This document shows, in pieces, positions 17,498 to 27,239 of a DNA stretch of 64,000 nt (positions within the stretch are counted from its first letter, which is position 1; each line of letters starts with the position of its first letter). The DNA is from Winogradskyella bathintestinalis (GTDB taxonomy: Bacteria; Bacteroidota; Bacteroidia; Flavobacteriales; Flavobacteriaceae). The notes below the pieces were generated by a model that saw only the letters and a program-made list of their open reading frames with translations, searched no databases and was not told the origin of the DNA. Where the stretch lies: contig NZ_JASDDK010000001.1 in NCBI RefSeq assembly GCF_030407435.1, positions 248,001 to 312,000 of the forward strand, given 5' to 3'. The position numbers and the translations under genes are program-made.

Positions 17498-20170
17498 ATG
17501 AAAATAGTTTTTGACACTAATGTTTGGTTAAATTTTGTTGAGAGATTGGAGTATGATTATATAGATAGCCTGTTAGGGAAAATTCATGCCAATGAGATTG
17601 AAATAATATTACCAATGGGTATTGAAACTGAGTTTAACCAAAAAATAGATAAAATAAGAAGCGAAGTAATTAAACAAGGGGTATTTAGCTTAGAAGACGT
17701 AAACTCAATTATTGAAAGTATAAAAACTATTTTCAGCAAATCAAATAAACTTAATTCAATTGAGTTAGGTTTGGCAGAATGGGTAAATAGCCAATTAGCA
17801 CCTAATCACAATACAAAAAACTGGGATGATACACTCATCCTAAATACACTTTTAAATCTACCAAAAAATTATTCCTTTTACTTTATTTCAAATGACTCTG
17901 ACTTTAGAGTAAGCAAAAAAGAATACAATTTACATCCAGATATAATAAAGAAGTTCAAAGACAAATCAATTGACTTAGAATTTTATATTGATTACGCACA
18001 ATTTTTTGGTCAGAAGAAGATAATTTCAAAGTCTAGTGAACTATCTTCCTATGAATTGTATAATTGGAAAACAATAAGGCTGAGGCTGAAAAATAAGAGT
18101 ATGTTAGACCAATTGACTTCTTCAATTGAATATTATTACAAAGAACTAAATTTTATTCCTTTATCGTATTTCAGTAACAATTATCCTTTTAATAATGGAA
18201 ATAATGGGCATACTTATTTTGAAGGGGCAACCTTAGTTACAAACAATAAGGTGCTTTTTGACTTCTTTAACAATTCACTTATTCAGAGAAAAGGTAAAAA
18301 GCCAAAAATCAATCTAAAAAACTTTAGTAATAGTCAAGACATTGAAAGGTTTAGAAATGTAATTAAAAGACTTAATGGAAATTTAGTAAATGGATTAAAG
18401 TTTGAAAGAGTCTCTATTAAAATCACATTAGAAAACAATAAGAAAACTGAAGAGAAATGTGATTGCCTGCAATGTACTCATTCACGTAGAGAGGTTAAAG
18501 ATTTGACAAAAAAATGTCAAATTGAAAAAAAAGACTCTCCAAAAAGGTTAATCCAAAAGGCATACTATCTCTTCAAAGTCAAACAGCTTAACGAAAGCTA
18601 TACCATAATTAACAATCTTTCAAAGACTATTAATAGAAAAGAATATCCTACCCTTTATTTTATACTTAATTACAACAAAGATATTCTAAAAAAGATGTGG
18701 TTTGAAGGGGATGATTTATTTACAAAAGAGAGAAACAAAATTAAGAGTGAAAACGAAAATAGTATTCTAAAAAAAGGTATTAGCTCAATAGTTGGCTATT
18801 TGATGTACACTAAATATTTTGATTATAAATATTTTGATTTAACCCAAGATTTAGAAAGTGTAAAGGGAAGATATTCCATTAATAAGGGAAATGGACAATC
18901 ATATATTTCAAATATAGAATGGAAAAACGTATTAAGGTGGGCAGAGCTTTTTCAAGTTGTTGAAGAAAATGGAATCTTTTTTGGCTTTTACCTCAACATA
19001 AAACGATTTGCCAAATATACTTTTAACCTTAGTCTTTATGCATCAGTAGATAATCAGGTAAAATATCCTATTTCAGAATATATGATTAAAACTACAATGG
19101 AATTTCTAACCATAAAAGACTATAAAGAAATTTTTTCTAAGTTATCAATTGACAGTTTAAATTATGAAGAAAATCAAAACAGTAAAATCTTTAAACTATT
19201 CTGTAATAAAATTGACTCTTTATCTCAAACAATAGAATTGGATGAAAATCATTCTTATTTGAAAATTCATTTAAAAGAAATTGAAAAAATTCTTTTTATA
19301 CAGTCATACCTCAATTTTAATAAAAAACAAGACAATATCATTTTTTCAAAAATCCTCAACATAGTTGAATTAGACCCAATAGAAGAATTGTTATCTGGAC
19401 TAAATCATTTTGTAAGCAAAAGAAAATCTAACTTATATACCTACAATGCAAAAAAATTAATCAGTTTCACACTAAACTCTGAGTTATCATTTAACACAAA
19501 CATCACTAATGTTTTTTCCTTACTAAAAGCCTTTCCTTCATTAAGCATTAATAAACCACAATTCAATCTGTTGATTGAAAGTGATATTGAATCTAAAACT
19601 GGATACTACAATTCATACATTTATTTGGAATTATATGAATTAGGAAGCCTTGAACAAAAAAATCAAGTTTTGGAAAAAGTATATAGTATTCTTGATTCTG
19701 ATTTAAGTTTTGACTTTAAATTGTACACATTTTTCACTTCTGAACTTATTATTGCAGAAAAAACAGAATATTTAGAAAAATTTAAAAATGAAGTTGAAAT
19801 AAGTCTTAGTAAATACAATAATCCACATCATAGAAATCGCCTTGACAAGCAAGTGAAGAAAATAGAAATTTTGAATTATTTTATTAACCATGTGTATCAA
19901 TTTTATGATGATACATATAAGATTTTGAAGATATTTAAAGGGCATTCCCCTTACTATGATTTTTTAGTTAACCCAAAAGGTTTTGAACTTAATAATATTG
20001 ATGTTCATTGGTTAGAGTATGCTAACAGAAATTCTTATTGGGCTATCAAAAAGATTCTTAAAAACCATCAGGCAATTAACCAGCATTTTATAGAAAGTAT
20101 CTTAAAAATAGACAATGATAATTATAAAAATGCCTATCTTGAGTTAATCTCAAATAGTGATAATGCTTAA
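17498..20170 (+). CDS. Large PIN-domain protein with long helical C-terminal region
   Basis: The N-terminal 170 residues form a PIN-like nuclease domain (DUF4935-like in style). Acidic residues are in the expected order: D6 in VFDTN, E43/E45 in GIETEFN, D110/D111 in NWDDTLI and D133/D135 in SNDSDFR. PIN domains are metal-dependent RNases. The following 720 residues are not recognised. They include a cysteine cluster C321-x-C323-x2-C326 with C340 that may bind zinc, and long helical repeats resembling TPR or HEAT solenoids. A TACCTTTA box at 17475-17482 may be the -7 element. The gene lies 134 bases upstream of another giant unrecognised gene on the same strand, and together they look like one system. 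Confidence 0.7.
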   Translation: MKIVFDTNVWLNFVERLEYDYIDSLLGKIHANEIEIILPMGIETEFNQKIDKIRSEVIKQGVFSLEDVNSIIESIKTIFSKSNKLNSIELGLAEWVNSQLAPNHNTKNWDDTLILNTLLNLPKNYSFYFISNDSDFRVSKKEYNLHPDIIKKFKDKSIDLEFYIDYAQFFGQKKIISKSSELSSYELYNWKTIRLRLKNKSMLDQLTSSIEYYYKELNFIPLSYFSNNYPFNNGNNGHTYFEGATLVTNNKVLFDFFNNSLIQRKGKKPKINLKNFSNSQDIERFRNVIKRLNGNLVNGLKFERVSIKITLENNKKTEEKCDCLQCTHSRREVKDLTKKCQIEKKDSPKRLIQKAYYLFKVKQLNESYTIINNLSKTINRKEYPTLYFILNYNKDILKKMWFEGDDLFTKERNKIKSENENSILKKGISSIVGYLMYTKYFDYKYFDLTQDLESVKGRYSINKGNGQSYISNIEWKNVLRWAELFQVVEENGIFFGFYLNIKRFAKYTFNLSLYASVDNQVKYPISEYMIKTTMEFLTIKDYKEIFSKLSIDSLNYEENQNSKIFKLFCNKIDSLSQTIELDENHSYLKIHLKEIEKILFIQSYLNFNKKQDNIIFSKILNIVELDPIEELLSGLNHFVSKRKSNLYTYNAKKLISFTLNSELSFNTNITNVFSLLKAFPSLSINKPQFNLLIESDIESKTGYYNSYIYLELYELGSLEQKNQVLEKVYSILDSDLSFDFKLYTFFTSELIIAEKTEYLEKFKNEVEISLSKYNNPHHRNRLDKQVKKIEILNYFINHVYQFYDDTYKILKIFKGHSPYYDFLVNPKGFELNNIDVHWLEYANRNSYWAIKKILKNHQAINQHFIESILKIDNDNYKNAYLELISNSDNA

Positions 20171-20192
20171 AGAAGACTTTGCTTAAAACCCT

Positions 20193-20288
20193 ATGAATTT
20201 AGACTTCAAAAACAATTCAATTTACTTGTTCCTCCACACAACAATAGAACATTTAAAAACAAATAACCCATCTATTTTGATGGATTAA
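20193..20288 (+). CDS. Possible 31-residue small ORF
   Basis: An ATG at 20193 opens a short frame ending at 20288, 16 bases before the next large gene. The product (starting MNLDFKNNSIYLFLHT) has no recognisable domain. It may be a leader peptide coupling translation of the downstream gene, a decayed gene, or chance. In so AT-rich a sequence, coding cannot be judged from composition. Confidence 0.25.
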   Translation: MNLDFKNNSIYLFLHTTIEHLKTNNPSILMD

Positions 20289-20304
20289 ACGAAACCTTTG
20301 AAAA

Positions 20305-23300
20305 ATGTCAAGAATAAATAATAGTCATAATCAATTCAAAGACTCTATTAGTTTAGGAAAAAAGAGTAATTCCCTAATTCCAAAAATAAAAAATTGGTGT
20401 TCGAATATAAAAATTGATTCAGAATATGGAGGGATGATGGGGGAAATGGGCTTACCTACAATGAATACTATCTCATGTACCAAATTTAGGGGAGATAGTG
20501 CCATGAACCTTGAATGGATTGCTCATGACTTTATTGTTGAGAATTGCCCAAATTGCAAGTATCATAATGAGTTAAACAAAAACAATTTTGGAAGAATTGT
20601 ACTCCAACAACATGAAGATAGAAATAGAAAAAAAGAGGAAGAAGAGTCACAAGAGTTAGAAATAATAAACCAATTAGAACAAAGGTTAAATGATGTTCTA
20701 AAAGACAAGGAAAAATTAAAAACTCCAGAAGTATCCATTTTAAAACTTCTTATTTCATTAAGAGAAAACCCTTCAAATATTAAGAAAAAAGCAAGTGAAC
20801 TATTTGAAGCCAGTAAGTTGTCTCCTTCATTCTTTAACTCTTTATCTTTAGATTATTTATCTATTTATTTAAAAGATGATAAAATAAATAATCTACTAAT
20901 TGATTCTTGTCTAAACATAATAGCACATAATGAAAATGTAATCTCAAATTACTTTCAAGAGAAAATAATTTCACTCATTGAAAATGAAAAGGCTGCTAAT
21001 CTATTTTTAAAAGTTTTGCCTTTTAAAAAATTAAATAAAGAGCAGGTATTTAATATTTCGCCTTATTTAATAAAAAATTATGATTTGAGTTCACTTGATA
21101 GATACAATCATTTTGAAAATCATTCACCTACAATAGTTTCTTTCTTCAACAATGTACACATAACATATTGCGAAGAATTTTTTTCTCTTTTCAAAAAAAA
21201 ATTACAAGAATTAAATTCTAATTTCAGAGCTAATACTGTATTAATTTTAAATCACCTCTATTCATTAAACTGTAACACAACAATCCCTTTAATAAAAGAT
21301 TTAATAAAATCGTTAGACCTTCAAGACTCAGATTTTCCAAAATCTGCTGATTTTATTATTTCAAATACTTTAGTTAAAATAACAAAATCACATGCTCAAA
21401 AAGTTTTTGATACCATTAATAACGAATTTGAAAAAATGACTATTGGAGGTAAAATTGAAGTATTTAGGTTTTATGAATTATATATAAATGACTCTAAAAA
21501 GAATACTAAAAGTACATACACATTAAATTTAATTAATCAACTTATCAAAATTTGTTTAGATAAAAACCCACCAGAATTAAAGAAAAAAGCAATAAACACA
21601 TTAGAAAATTTTAGTAGAAAAAATCCAGATATGATACTAAAAGATTTTGATAGTTTTATTGGGGTTTTAAGTAATTCCGTTATTGCAAAATCTACTTTTG
21701 AATGGTATAAAAAAGACTTAGATAAAGACACACTAACCTTTAATCCCTTAAAAGGAAAGAATGTTTATGATATAATTAATGAAGAAAATAAACTTGAACA
21801 TGAAATTCGTGAACTTAAAGGTATTCTTAAAAACTTATTAAAACATAATCCAACTAAACTTTATGAAAAGTTAATTGAAATTATCAGAAATATTGAAGAA
21901 AAGGACAAAAATGGTACACAACTAAAACTATTCTTTATTGAAATTTTAAGGGATGGTGTCAATGATTCTATTTTATTGACTGATATTTTACCAGATTTAC
22001 ATAGTTGGTTGTTAGACTTTAAGAATGTTTCATTAAGAGTACAAGCATTAAAGTTTATTGAAAAACTTTTATCAAATCATTTTAACATTGTTCCTCAAAC
22101 CATTTTTAGTTTACTAGAAATTTTCCTCAATGATAGTGACAATCTCATAAAAAAATACACTATTCTTTGCTATAAACAAATTCTGATTAATAAGAAAAGG
22201 ATAACTAATGAAGATACTAAAACTCTCCTGAACTTGTACAAAGACAAGTATGTGATTGTTCATAAAACTGCAACAGAAATAACTTATAAACTATTTGATT
22301 TATTGGATATTAAAGGTAGGCACATTCTTTTAGCATATTTACTTAACCTATTAGAGGTTTATCATACTGAAAAAGATAGAGATGTTGAATTTTGCAAAAA
22401 ATTATTCAAGCAATCAATGTATGTAAGTAAGGGGGTTAATCCAAACCATTTTGATAAAACGGAGAAAGTATTGATAGAGAAATACTTATCTGAATATTGT
22501 AAGAATGGGGATTATTATTCCTGCCTAAACTCTTTAAAAGAACTCAATGCATTTAGGAAACAGAATATTTACTACAATGCTTTATGGTTAGAGCATTCCC
22601 TTTCTTTTCTTAATAAAACCACACCAAATAAATTTGAACCTTTCATTAGTTCTGATAGAGGGGAAATATATGTAGAAATTCTCTCATTGAATCTGATTGA
22701 TTTATTACCTTTTAAAGAGGTCATGAAAGAAAACATCAAAAAGAGATGTCTTGCAAATATTGATTTATTTATTAATGATTTAAACTTCACACTAATTGTT
22801 TTTTCTTTTTACAATCTAAACGAAGATGTTTTAGAGCTTACTAATTTCATCAAAGAAAAGATTCCAAGAATCCAAAAACTCAATTATTTCTTTAATAAAA
22901 TTGATGAATTCTCAAGGCTTGCAAACCTCACTTTAATTAAGCATAATAATTTATCTAATTCTGAAATAAGGGAATTAATTGACAGTCAAGAAATTTCAAA
23001 AAATAAGGTTATTGCAATTCAAGAAGCAATAACCAAAAAACAATTTGCTCTTTTCTACAATTTTGAAATTAAAAATATCAATGTTGTTTTAAATGAAAAA
23101 AACTTGTTATTATCTAAATATGAAAAACTTGAGAGCCTTTCATCTAACTCAAAAGATGAAGGTTTTTTCTTTAGCTTAAAATCACTAGGGATTGGTGTTT
23201 TATTTCTACTTGAATGGTCTAAAGAAGTATTAGAGGGCAATGTAAATTCTAATACTAAATTAATTGCTTGTAAAACCAATATAGCTCTTATAGATATTGA

Positions 23301-24477
23301 TAAATTCAGTCATATCCCATTATTAAAAGAACAAGTTAAAAACATTATAGAATCTATAAATATTATTAAAAATTTTAATTCAGAAATAATTATAGAAATA
23401 GTTAATAAGTATGCTGAAATAAAAACTCCTTTTATATATCATTTAAGAAAAAATGAAAAAAGAATTTATACTAAAGGCGTTAATGAAAAAACACCTGAAG
23501 ATAAGGAAGTTAATATAGTTTCATTGGAACTTTATATTAGAGATAATCCTTGGGCAAATCCACAAATACTTAAATCGAAAGAGGTATATATTATTAGAGG
23601 TATTGTGAAATTAAATAAAATTCCTTCTGGTTACAGAACTTTAAAAATTCAACCATCAACAACCAGTTCAAATATTTTTGAACTAAATATTGAGGAAATA
23701 GAATTAAAGAATGACAAATTACAATATGAGGTTAATGGTAGTATTCTTTTTAAATATGCTCAAAATAGTTTAGATGAGTTAATTTCAATTAAACTAATTC
23801 CATTTTTTTTAAATAAGAAAGATAAATTATGTCCAACAATCATAGGGTATGATGAGTTAATAACAAAAGTGTTAGATGAAAATAATGAAATTTTTCAAAC
23901 AGGTTTTAAAATGATGGATAAAAAAAGTTTTGAACTATATAATGACCCCTTAATAAAACAATTAGATAATGAAGAAAAAAATAATTTCTTTACAATACTT
24001 AATGGCATTTTTAACTATCAAGGCTTTTGTTTACAAAGTGGTAAATACAAAGGTGTAAAAAATTGTAAAGAAGATGAATTTAGAGATGAGCTTATTCAAC
24101 ATTTAACTGCAAATCCAAATATAGGTGAAAATATATCTAAAGAAGCCCACAATGCAGGTGGCAGGGTAGAAATTACTTTTAAAGGAATTCCAACAGAATT
24201 AAAAGTAGAAACAAAATTATCTGAAAGAAATAAGATTATTGAAAAATATGGCAATCAACCACTTGCTTATTCAAGTGGCAACTCTAAATTAGTTTCAATT
24301 GTTTGTGTTTTAGACTTAACAGAGAAAAAATCACCTCCAAGTCCTGCAATAAATAATATAATAATAAACACAATGAAAACTCATGGTTTTCAAACTAATG
24401 ATTCAGAATTTAATCCATTCCAAGTATTTATTTTTATAGATGGAAATTCAAAAAACCCAAGTGATTATAGTAAATAA
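20305..24477 (+). CDS. Giant helical-repeat protein with Cys/His N-terminus and PD-(D/E)XK-like C-terminus
   Basis: The 1390-residue protein is unrecognised overall. Residues 32-87 carry a cysteine/histidine arrangement (C32, C58, C81, C84, H87; ending ENCPNCKYH) that may bind zinc. About 100-1100 is a long series of alpha-helical pairs resembling HEAT/ARM repeats. The C-terminal 140 residues have the order expected of a PD-(D/E)XK nuclease: E1256/E1258 in an initial helix, E1289 in GGRVEITF, E1298-x-K1300 in TELKVE, then Q1318-x3-Y1322 (QPLAY), as in Cas4/RecB-type nucleases. A HEAT scaffold with nuclease, next to a PIN RNase gene on a mobile island, suggests a defence system. This is inference. 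Confidence 0.65.
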   Translation: MSRINNSHNQFKDSISLGKKSNSLIPKIKNWCSNIKIDSEYGGMMGEMGLPTMNTISCTKFRGDSAMNLEWIAHDFIVENCPNCKYHNELNKNNFGRIVLQQHEDRNRKKEEEESQELEIINQLEQRLNDVLKDKEKLKTPEVSILKLLISLRENPSNIKKKASELFEASKLSPSFFNSLSLDYLSIYLKDDKINNLLIDSCLNIIAHNENVISNYFQEKIISLIENEKAANLFLKVLPFKKLNKEQVFNISPYLIKNYDLSSLDRYNHFENHSPTIVSFFNNVHITYCEEFFSLFKKKLQELNSNFRANTVLILNHLYSLNCNTTIPLIKDLIKSLDLQDSDFPKSADFIISNTLVKITKSHAQKVFDTINNEFEKMTIGGKIEVFRFYELYINDSKKNTKSTYTLNLINQLIKICLDKNPPELKKKAINTLENFSRKNPDMILKDFDSFIGVLSNSVIAKSTFEWYKKDLDKDTLTFNPLKGKNVYDIINEENKLEHEIRELKGILKNLLKHNPTKLYEKLIEIIRNIEEKDKNGTQLKLFFIEILRDGVNDSILLTDILPDLHSWLLDFKNVSLRVQALKFIEKLLSNHFNIVPQTIFSLLEIFLNDSDNLIKKYTILCYKQILINKKRITNEDTKTLLNLYKDKYVIVHKTATEITYKLFDLLDIKGRHILLAYLLNLLEVYHTEKDRDVEFCKKLFKQSMYVSKGVNPNHFDKTEKVLIEKYLSEYCKNGDYYSCLNSLKELNAFRKQNIYYNALWLEHSLSFLNKTTPNKFEPFISSDRGEIYVEILSLNLIDLLPFKEVMKENIKKRCLANIDLFINDLNFTLIVFSFYNLNEDVLELTNFIKEKIPRIQKLNYFFNKIDEFSRLANLTLIKHNNLSNSEIRELIDSQEISKNKVIAIQEAITKKQFALFYNFEIKNINVVLNEKNLLLSKYEKLESLSSNSKDEGFFFSLKSLGIGVLFLLEWSKEVLEGNVNSNTKLIACKTNIALIDIDKFSHIPLLKEQVKNIIESINIIKNFNSEIIIEIVNKYAEIKTPFIYHLRKNEKRIYTKGVNEKTPEDKEVNIVSLELYIRDNPWANPQILKSKEVYIIRGIVKLNKIPSGYRTLKIQPSTTSSNIFELNIEEIELKNDKLQYEVNGSILFKYAQNSLDELISIKLIPFFLNKKDKLCPTIIGYDELITKVLDENNEIFQTGFKMMDKKSFELYNDPLIKQLDNEEKNNFFTILNGIFNYQGFCLQSGKYKGVKNCKEDEFRDELIQHLTANPNIGENISKEAHNAGGRVEITFKGIPTELKVETKLSERNKIIEKYGNQPLAYSSGNSKLVSIVCVLDLTEKKSPPSPAINNIIINTMKTHGFQTNDSEFNPFQVFIFIDGNSKNPSDYSK

Positions 24478-24574
24478 ATTATGAAAATCAATTTATAAGA
24501 TGACTGCAAAAGAAAGAACTAACCTATTGGTAGAAAAAGCTATTGAGATTTTTAAATTATAAAAACCAGAAATT

Positions 24575-25204
24575 ATGCCAGAAATTAATCCAAATGAAGA
24601 AATTGAAAAATTATTATTTCTTATACAAACAAGTAAGGAAAGAATTGATAGACTTTTTTCTGATAAATTTAATATTGAATCAAAGGCGGGTGTCCTTATA
24701 GGCTTTGGAGCAATATTTTTTACATTCAAAATTGCCTTAGAAGGTACAAATGAATCGTTTTGGTTCATCCCATTACTTTTCTTTTTAGTTGGTCTTATTT
24801 TAATAATTTTTGTAATTAAACCTAATAAATTTGGAGTAGGAACAAAAGAACAAGATTATGATGAACTATTTGAGTTAGATAGAGTTAAAATGTTAACCAA
24901 AATTTTAAAAGATAATAGAGCGTCAATAATTAAAAACACAAAAAATCTAAAAATCATTAAACTTTGCTATGGTTGGTCTGTGATTTTCATAATTATTTCT
25001 ATACTTTTATCTTTCTTCCTTAATGGAATAGACCAAAACCACAACAATAACCAAAAACAAGAAAAGATGATATTCAACTACTATTGTTCTGATTCTCCTA
25101 ATGAAGATGAGGAGAATAAAACAGAAAATCCAAAAATTGATATATCTCCATCATCAGAAGATGATATAGATGTGCAAAGTGATGATGAATCAGATAAAAA
25201 ATAA
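24575..25204 (+). CDS. Small membrane protein, possible third component of the PIN/HEAT cluster
   Basis: The 209-residue protein has an amphipathic N-terminal helix and then three hydrophobic segments: about residues 40-60 (GVLIGFGAIFFTFKIAL), 65-86 (FIPLLFFLVGLILIIFVI) and 130-152 (GWSVIFIIISILLSFFL). A highly acidic disordered tail ends in DDIDVQSDDESDKK. Soluble helix plus paired membrane helices is the layout of SLATT-like and related membrane effectors of defence systems, but no family motif is certain. It follows the giant gene by 97 bases on the same strand and is closed by a terminator, so it probably shares that transcript. Confidence 0.6.
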   Translation: MPEINPNEEIEKLLFLIQTSKERIDRLFSDKFNIESKAGVLIGFGAIFFTFKIALEGTNESFWFIPLLFFLVGLILIIFVIKPNKFGVGTKEQDYDELFELDRVKMLTKILKDNRASIIKNTKNLKIIKLCYGWSVIFIIISILLSFFLNGIDQNHNNNQKQEKMIFNYYCSDSPNEDEENKTENPKIDISPSSEDDIDVQSDDESDKK

Positions 25205-25213
25205 GAGTATAAA

Positions 25214-25244
25214 AAAAGCAGGATTAATAATTAATCCTGCTTTT
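25214..25244. terminator. Bidirectional terminator
   Basis: A 14-base perfect stem (AAAAGCAGGATTAA at 25214-25227 with its complement at 25231-25244) has a three-base loop. It is flanked by adenines on the left and thymines on the right. It separates the rightward membrane-protein gene (stop 25204) from the leftward small gene (stop 25268) and can serve both. Confidence 0.82.
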
Positions 25245-25267
25245 AAATATATTTAATACAATGTTTT

Positions 25268-25456
25268 TTATTCTCCTCCAATAATAGTATTTATCTCATC
25301 ATCAACTTCATCACTATTATTCACTTTTAAATTATCAACAAACTGTTCCATGTTTTCATTTATTACATTTCTTGATTCTTCCATTTCTAAAAATGTAACA
25401 CTCACTACTTCACTATTATGAAATAGTCTATCTAAAGAATTTGTAATTGGTGTCAT
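25268..25456 (-). CDS. Small acidic protein ending in Gly-Gly-Glu
   Basis: The ATG at 25456 gives 62 residues; a TTG at 25480 would add eight. The protein is acidic, without membrane segment or signal peptide, and ends in the residues TIIGGE. It starts 34 bases after the stop of the cysteine-protease gene on the same strand, so both share a transcript. A double glycine one residue from the C-terminus is the kind of site that C39-type or deubiquitinase-like proteases cut. It could therefore be a substrate or tag of the neighbouring protease. No homologous family is recognised and the short length limits confidence. Confidence 0.5.
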   Translation of the reverse strand: MTPITNSLDRLFHNSEVVSVTFLEMEESRNVINENMEQFVDNLKVNNSDEVDDEINTIIGGE

Positions 25457-25490
25457 AGTTTTAAGCTTATTAATGTGCAAATATAGTTGT

Positions 25491-27137
25491 TTATTTTAAA
25501 TTATTCTCGTATAGACTAAAACTTTTAAGTTTATCTTTTATTGCATCAACTTTAGGTTTAATAACAAAAGGTAGTGAATTATCATTTATTCTAAGAATTA
25601 ATCTATCAGTATATAAAGCAAATAAAACAATATTATCAAAGTTATCACTAGAAGTACTTGTTGAATCTAGAACTATATAGCCTATACCTTTATTTTGTTT
25701 ATATAATTCATTAGATGAAATTTCAGCTACATAAATAAATTTAGGCATAATATAATCAACAATTGCTTCTCTATAACTTTTAGGTAATGTTTCCTCATTC
25801 ATTATTTCTCTCTTAAATGACCTTGAAGATGTTAAAAACAACCTTAAAATAATTTTGTCAGGACCTTCTCGATATCCATATATTTCGTTTTCTAGCAATT
25901 CATAAACCAGTTGTCTAGCTCTAACTATGTCTAAATATATCTTGGGGTACAGAGGAACAATACAGCCATGAATTTTGGCATCATTCATCTTTGTAGAATA
26001 AGAACATGGTTCATCTAAAGTACTCTTTTGATATGGTGGCTGATTATCGTCTATGATAATAAATTTCTTTTTAGTAATATCTAAACTATCAGAAACACTA
26101 ATATTAGCTTTTTTAAATTTATGATTTATTGAAATATTATATGGCTTGTTACAATAATCTATTTCGTTTGAATCCAACCTCTCATGACCAATCATTAATA
26201 CTGCATGGAAATCATTATTTGATTCTCTTCTCACAATTGTAAGAACAGGAATACCTGATTCTACGTAATCATTAATAATATAAGGTAACTTATTTTTAAA
26301 TTTATTAATACTATAATATTTAGAACCAAAACCAAATTTTCTCAAAGTATACCCTATTTGTCTTGGTGATAAACCTTTTGACGGAACTTGTCTTTCATAG
26401 GAAACCCTTTTTAAAACACTTAATATTGTAGATGGCAACACCTGTCTGTAATAACTATATTTACCGCCAAAGTATTCCATAAGACTCCAAATAGATGTTT
26501 CTGAGCAGGTATGTACTTTCCCATCTTGTGCTGAATGAGGAAATCCTTCTGTGGTTAGACTTACGCCTTTTATTAAAGAACTACTTTTTAACTTTGTAAT
26601 TATACAATTTGAGTCTATTAATGCTTTTGGATTTATGAAACTTCTACCAACTCTTTTTCTGTCTGTTGGTCTTAAAATAAAAAAACCTAAAAAGATATTT
26701 TCCTCCTGTAATTTATTCCTAAATTCACTTTCAGTAAAATCATCAGTAGTCAAATCATAATCATATATAGATATTCTTATACAATTTTTATTGATAGTTC
26801 TATTCAAAGTTGAATAATAAGAATAATAAGCATCTCTATATAGTTTATCAGTATAAGGATATTCAATTAAAAGCTTTAGTTCAGGCCTTAAATGCTTTAA
26901 ATATGATTGAAGGGAATCAATATATCTAGATTGACTCTCATCAAATCCAATAATATTATATTTATTAATGAAGTTATCTAATATTGTTTTTTCTGGAAAA
27001 TAAAGTTTGGTGTCTTCTTTGTACTCCTTTTTTAATTGATTAACAGTAGCTATATCATAAACTGCATATTTTAAATTTTCATTATCAATTAATTTACTAC
27101 TATCAGAATTATTGGAAGTTGTATTATTGTTTTTCAA
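25491..27137 (-). CDS. C39-like (papain-fold) cysteine protease domain protein
   Basis: The frame starts at TTG 27137; no nearby in-frame ATG precedes the conserved part. Residues 195-370 fit a C39-like peptidase: glutamine Q204, nucleophile C211 in VHTCSETSIWSLMEYFGG, histidine H311 in DFHAVLMIGHE, and an aspartate in FIIIDDNQPPY. The flanking N-terminal 190 residues and C-terminal 150 residues are unrecognised. There is no ABC transporter domain and no membrane segment, so it is not a bacteriocin exporter. It forms a two-gene unit with the Gly-Gly-Glu small protein. A role in cutting that partner, or in cell suicide, is possible but unproven. Confidence 0.65.
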   Translation of the reverse strand: MKNNNTTSNNSDSSKLIDNENLKYAVYDIATVNQLKKEYKEDTKLYFPEKTILDNFINKYNIIGFDESQSRYIDSLQSYLKHLRPELKLLIEYPYTDKLYRDAYYSYYSTLNRTINKNCIRISIYDYDLTTDDFTESEFRNKLQEENIFLGFFILRPTDRKRVGRSFINPKALIDSNCIITKLKSSSLIKGVSLTTEGFPHSAQDGKVHTCSETSIWSLMEYFGGKYSYYRQVLPSTILSVLKRVSYERQVPSKGLSPRQIGYTLRKFGFGSKYYSINKFKNKLPYIINDYVESGIPVLTIVRRESNNDFHAVLMIGHERLDSNEIDYCNKPYNISINHKFKKANISVSDSLDITKKKFIIIDDNQPPYQKSTLDEPCSYSTKMNDAKIHGCIVPLYPKIYLDIVRARQLVYELLENEIYGYREGPDKIILRLFLTSSRSFKREIMNEETLPKSYREAIVDYIMPKFIYVAEISSNELYKQNKGIGYIVLDSTSTSSDNFDNIVLFALYTDRLILRINDNSLPFVIKPKVDAIKDKLKSFSLYENNLK

Positions 27138-27200
27138 AGACGATTATGTTTAGTTTGCTGAAAGATAAATAAATATGTTAAAAAAACCTAGATGGATATT

Positions 27201-27231
27201 AAAACCCTTATACAAAAAGTATAAGGGTTTT
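27201..27231 (-). terminator. Rho-independent terminator
   Basis: AAAACCCTTATAC (27201-27213) pairs with GTATAAGGGTTTT (27219-27231) around five adenines. Thymine runs on both strands allow use in both directions. It lies eight bases past the stop of the leftward DUF3871 gene. Confidence 0.8.
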
Positions 27232-27239
27232 TTTCCAAC

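Noticed and set aside
24500-24562. 20-codon frame before the small membrane protein gene
   Set aside because: Too short to judge, no sign of conservation, and AT-rich sequence opens such frames by chance.
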